Source of the DNA: a candidate division FCPU426 bacterium
GTDB lineage: Bacteria; Oederibacteriota; PGYV01; Palsa-1178
Length of the DNA stretch: 13,178 nt
Reading direction: 5' to 3'
Assembly: GCA_003167475.1 (NCBI GenBank)
Contig: PMTB01000272.1
Location: forward strand, 1 to 13,178
The notes below the pieces were generated by a model. That model was given only the letters and a program-made list of their open reading frames with translations, was not told where the DNA came from and searched no databases. Below, one piece after another: positions 11,094 to 13,178 of this stretch. Each line of letters starts with the position of its first letter. Position 1 is the first letter of the stretch. Both the position numbers and the translations under genes were made by a program.

Positions 11094-12434
11094 ATGCAGA
11101 GAAGGATGCAGATTACTTTTGTTCTTACATTAATCATGGTTATTTTTTCCGTTTGGAAGATATGGCCTCCGTTCGACACAAAGGACGCGCAGGGCAATGT
11201 CATGGAAAAAGGCAAGATCAAGCTTGGACTTGACCTTCAGGGCGGCATGTACTTGAAGCTTGCCATTGATACGGACAAGATGCCGGCAAACGTGAAACTT
11301 GAGGAAGCTGTTTCGAGGGCGCTTGAGATATTGAGGAACAGGATTGACGCGCTCGGCGTTTCAGAACCTTTGATTACGCGTGAAGGGGACAAATACATAG
11401 TCATCCAGTTGCCGGGCGTCAAGGACCCTGAGAGGGCGCTTTCCATCGTCGGCAAGACGGCCCTGCTTGAGTTTAAAATGATCGACGAACATAATAAAGT
11501 TTCGGAAATGGAAGATGCCACAGGCAACACGGTGGCGTCCAAGATACCCGCTGAAGACAAGATTGTCGCCAACAGAGAAGGCGAAAAACTCGTCATACTT
11601 GCCAAGGATCTCCTGACCGGAGCCGACCTCGTGGACTCCAAGGTACAGCTCGGCAATGCCGGTGTTCCCGTTGTATGGTTTAAGTTCTCACCCGAAGGCG
11701 GAAGGAAATTCGCCGAGATCACCGGGGATAATGTCGGAAAGAGGCTTGCCATCATACTCGACGATAAAGTTTATTCCGATCCTGTTATCAAGACCAGGAT
11801 CAGCGGAGGAGAGGGCATCATAGAAGGAAACTTCACTCTTGAAGACGCTAAAGACCTTTCGCTTATACTCAGGGCCGGCGCGCTTCCTGCCCCTGTAAAA
11901 ATAATCAACAAGTACGTTGTCGGTCCTACACTCGGAGCCGATTCCATCGCAAAAGGGCAGAAGTCAATAATAATCGGTGCCCTTGTGGTCATACTTTTCA
12001 TGGCATTCTACTACGGCATGTCGGGCGTCATGGCCGACCTTGCTTTGATATTCAACACTCTCTTCGTGCTCGGTGTGCTTGCGGCTTTGGGCGCGACGCT
12101 TACTTTGCCCGGCATCGCGGGTATGACCCTTACGCTCGGTATCGCTGTTGACGCGAACGTCCTTATCCTCGAGAGGATAAGGGAGGAGATGAGGGGCGGG
12201 AAAACCATACGCGCGGCCATAGACGCGGGTTACCACCGGGCGATGTGGACCATCATCGACTCCCACGTCACTTCGCTTATCACCGCGGCGATCCTTTTCC
12301 AGTTCGGGACCGGCGCCATACGCGGGTTTGCTGTAACTTTATTCTGGGGCCTGACCATCAGCCTCTTCACGGCTTACTTTATCACTCAGTCAATCTTTGA
12401 CATGAGAAAACAATACAACAAATTAAGCATATAA
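11094..12434 (+). CDS. secD: Protein translocase subunit SecD
   Basis: 446 residues. An inner-membrane protein that, with SecF, uses the proton-motive force to pull secreted proteins out of the SecYEG channel. An N-terminal membrane helix is at about 6-25. The conserved GLDLQGG motif is at 45-51, followed by the periplasmic P1 region (FRNRIDALGVSEP-type start as LRNRIDALGVSEP; RISGGEGIIEGNF near its end). A cluster of five further membrane helices starts around residue 287 and contains the family signature AVDANVLILERIREE (Asp353). The start is set at the second of two adjacent ATGs (11091 and 11094): AGGAGG at 11083-11088 then lies 5 bp away, the same spacing as for secF. The protein is shorter than E. 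coli SecD because the periplasmic part is smaller, as in many bacteria. secF follows after 12 bp; yajC is not next to it. Confidence 0.96.
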   Translation: MQRRMQITFVLTLIMVIFSVWKIWPPFDTKDAQGNVMEKGKIKLGLDLQGGMYLKLAIDTDKMPANVKLEEAVSRALEILRNRIDALGVSEPLITREGDKYIVIQLPGVKDPERALSIVGKTALLEFKMIDEHNKVSEMEDATGNTVASKIPAEDKIVANREGEKLVILAKDLLTGADLVDSKVQLGNAGVPVVWFKFSPEGGRKFAEITGDNVGKRLAIILDDKVYSDPVIKTRISGGEGIIEGNFTLEDAKDLSLILRAGALPAPVKIINKYVVGPTLGADSIAKGQKSIIIGALVVILFMAFYYGMSGVMADLALIFNTLFVLGVLAALGATLTLPGIAGMTLTLGIAVDANVLILERIREEMRGGKTIRAAIDAGYHRAMWTIIDSHVTSLITAAILFQFGTGAIRGFAVTLFWGLTISLFTAYFITQSIFDMRKQYNKLSI

Positions 12435-12446
12435 CAGGAGGAAACA

Positions 12447-13178
12447 ATGATCGAGATAATCAAGAACCCTAAATTAAACTTTATAGCAGCCAGGAAGGTG
12501 TCTTATATCATCTCCGCACTGCTGGTTTTGAACGGCCTCTTTGCCGTTTTCCAGGTAGCCACCGGCAAGGCAAAGATGGGGCTGGATTTTACGGGAGGCA
12601 TATCCGTCACCCTGAAATTCGCCAAAGACATTCCGGTTAACACCATCCGCGGGATACTCGATAAAAGCGAAATGAAGCAGGCCGTTATACAGCAGATTGG
12701 CGTGCCGTCGGATAAGACCTTTATCATCAGGGTCGGAACGCAGGAATTGAAGACAGAGAACGCTTCCGGCGTGCTTACGGAACTGCTCAAGAAAGAGACA
12801 GGAGATGACGGCATGACCGTGCTCGAACAGAATGAAATAGGCGGGGTTGTCAGCTCGCAGCTGAAATCAAAGGCGCTTCAGGCTGTTTTCTGGGCGCTAA
12901 TGGGTATCCTCGTATATATATGGGTGCGTTTCAAGTTCAAGTTCGCGGTCTCGGCAACGCTTGCCACGCTTCACGACGTGCTGGCCGTTCTTGGCATCAT
13001 GGTCATGATGGGCAAGGAAATAGACCTGCTTGTTATCACCGCGCTTTTGACCATAGGTGGCTATTCGCTCACCGACACCGTTGTCGTATTTGACAGGATC
13101 AGGGAAAACATGAAGCATATATTAAAGCAGACATACCAGGAACTTGTGAACAACTCCATCAATGAGGTAATGAGCAGG
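12447..13178 (+). CDS. secF: Protein translocase subunit SecF (3' end outside window)
   Basis: 244 codons are visible and the frame is open to the last base, so the end is missing. AGGAGG at 12436-12441 lies 5 bp before the ATG. The first membrane helix covers about residues 15-37, followed by LDFTGG (46-51), the SecF counterpart of the SecD glycine motif. The later signature is LHDVLAVLG, then TIGGYSLTDTVVVFDRIREN and the start of the conserved NNSINEVMSR region. It forms the SecDF complex with the upstream gene product. The short gap and shared ribosome-binding arrangement indicate one transcript. What is lost is the last one or two membrane helices. Confidence 0.95.
   Translation, partial: MIEIIKNPKLNFIAARKVSYIISALLVLNGLFAVFQVATGKAKMGLDFTGGISVTLKFAKDIPVNTIRGILDKSEMKQAVIQQIGVPSDKTFIIRVGTQELKTENASGVLTELLKKETGDDGMTVLEQNEIGGVVSSQLKSKALQAVFWALMGILVYIWVRFKFKFAVSATLATLHDVLAVLGIMVMMGKEIDLLVITALLTIGGYSLTDTVVVFDRIRENMKHILKQTYQELVNNSINEVMSR

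Overview
The window looks like chromosomal DNA from an uncultivated, probably anaerobic or facultative, diderm-type bacterium. All recognisable genes are on the + strand, codon use is rich in ATA (Ile) and AGG (Arg), and the larger intergenic gaps are full of short palindromic repeats, a texture seen in candidate-phylum genomes such as Omnitrophota or Elusimicrobiota. That placement is inference from style only. There is no rRNA or tRNA gene in the window.

Left part (1-2227): the 3' end of an adenosylcobalamin-dependent ribonucleotide reductase (nrdJ), two tandem PilZ-domain genes (c-di-GMP receptors) separated by a pseudoknot-capable spacer, and two kinds of MITE-like element. A 240-bp palindromic element starts on the nrdJ stop codon. 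A 224-bp element with perfect 16-bp terminal inverted repeats follows the second pilZ gene.

Central metabolic part (2252-7956): a perfect TTGACA-17-TATAAT promoter drives a three-domain sugar-nucleotide gene (nucleotidyltransferase, left-handed beta-helix, and a phosphomannomutase-like domain with degenerate active-site loops). A second copy of the palindromic element follows, then another perfect consensus promoter. That promoter drives a two-gene operon: a ribokinase fused in frame to the N-terminal half of transketolase, and a separate transketolase C-terminal subunit joined by a TAATG stop/start overlap. The operon closes with a perfect 18-bp terminator stem. The fusion puts ribose phosphorylation and ribose-5-phosphate use in one polypeptide and is the most striking coding feature.

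Accessory part (7976-10954): a two-gene cassette (a 105-aa basic protein overlapping a PF12281-like nucleotidyltransferase) sits behind a promoter embedded in four alternating copies of a TTGTAAGGTAAT half-site, an architecture typical of autoregulated toxin-antitoxin or defence operons. Next come a relic of an NHL-repeat gene and a class II Fic (AMP-transferase) gene with its own promoter. The fic gene is bracketed by near-identical 33-bp repeats made of three 11-bp units. Dispersed GC-rich repeats fill the remaining spacers. Two different nucleotidyl-transfer enzymes therefore lie side by side between housekeeping operons, as in a small accessory island.

Right end (10990-13178): secD followed 12 bp later by secF (cut by the window end), the accessory motor of the Sec protein-export channel.
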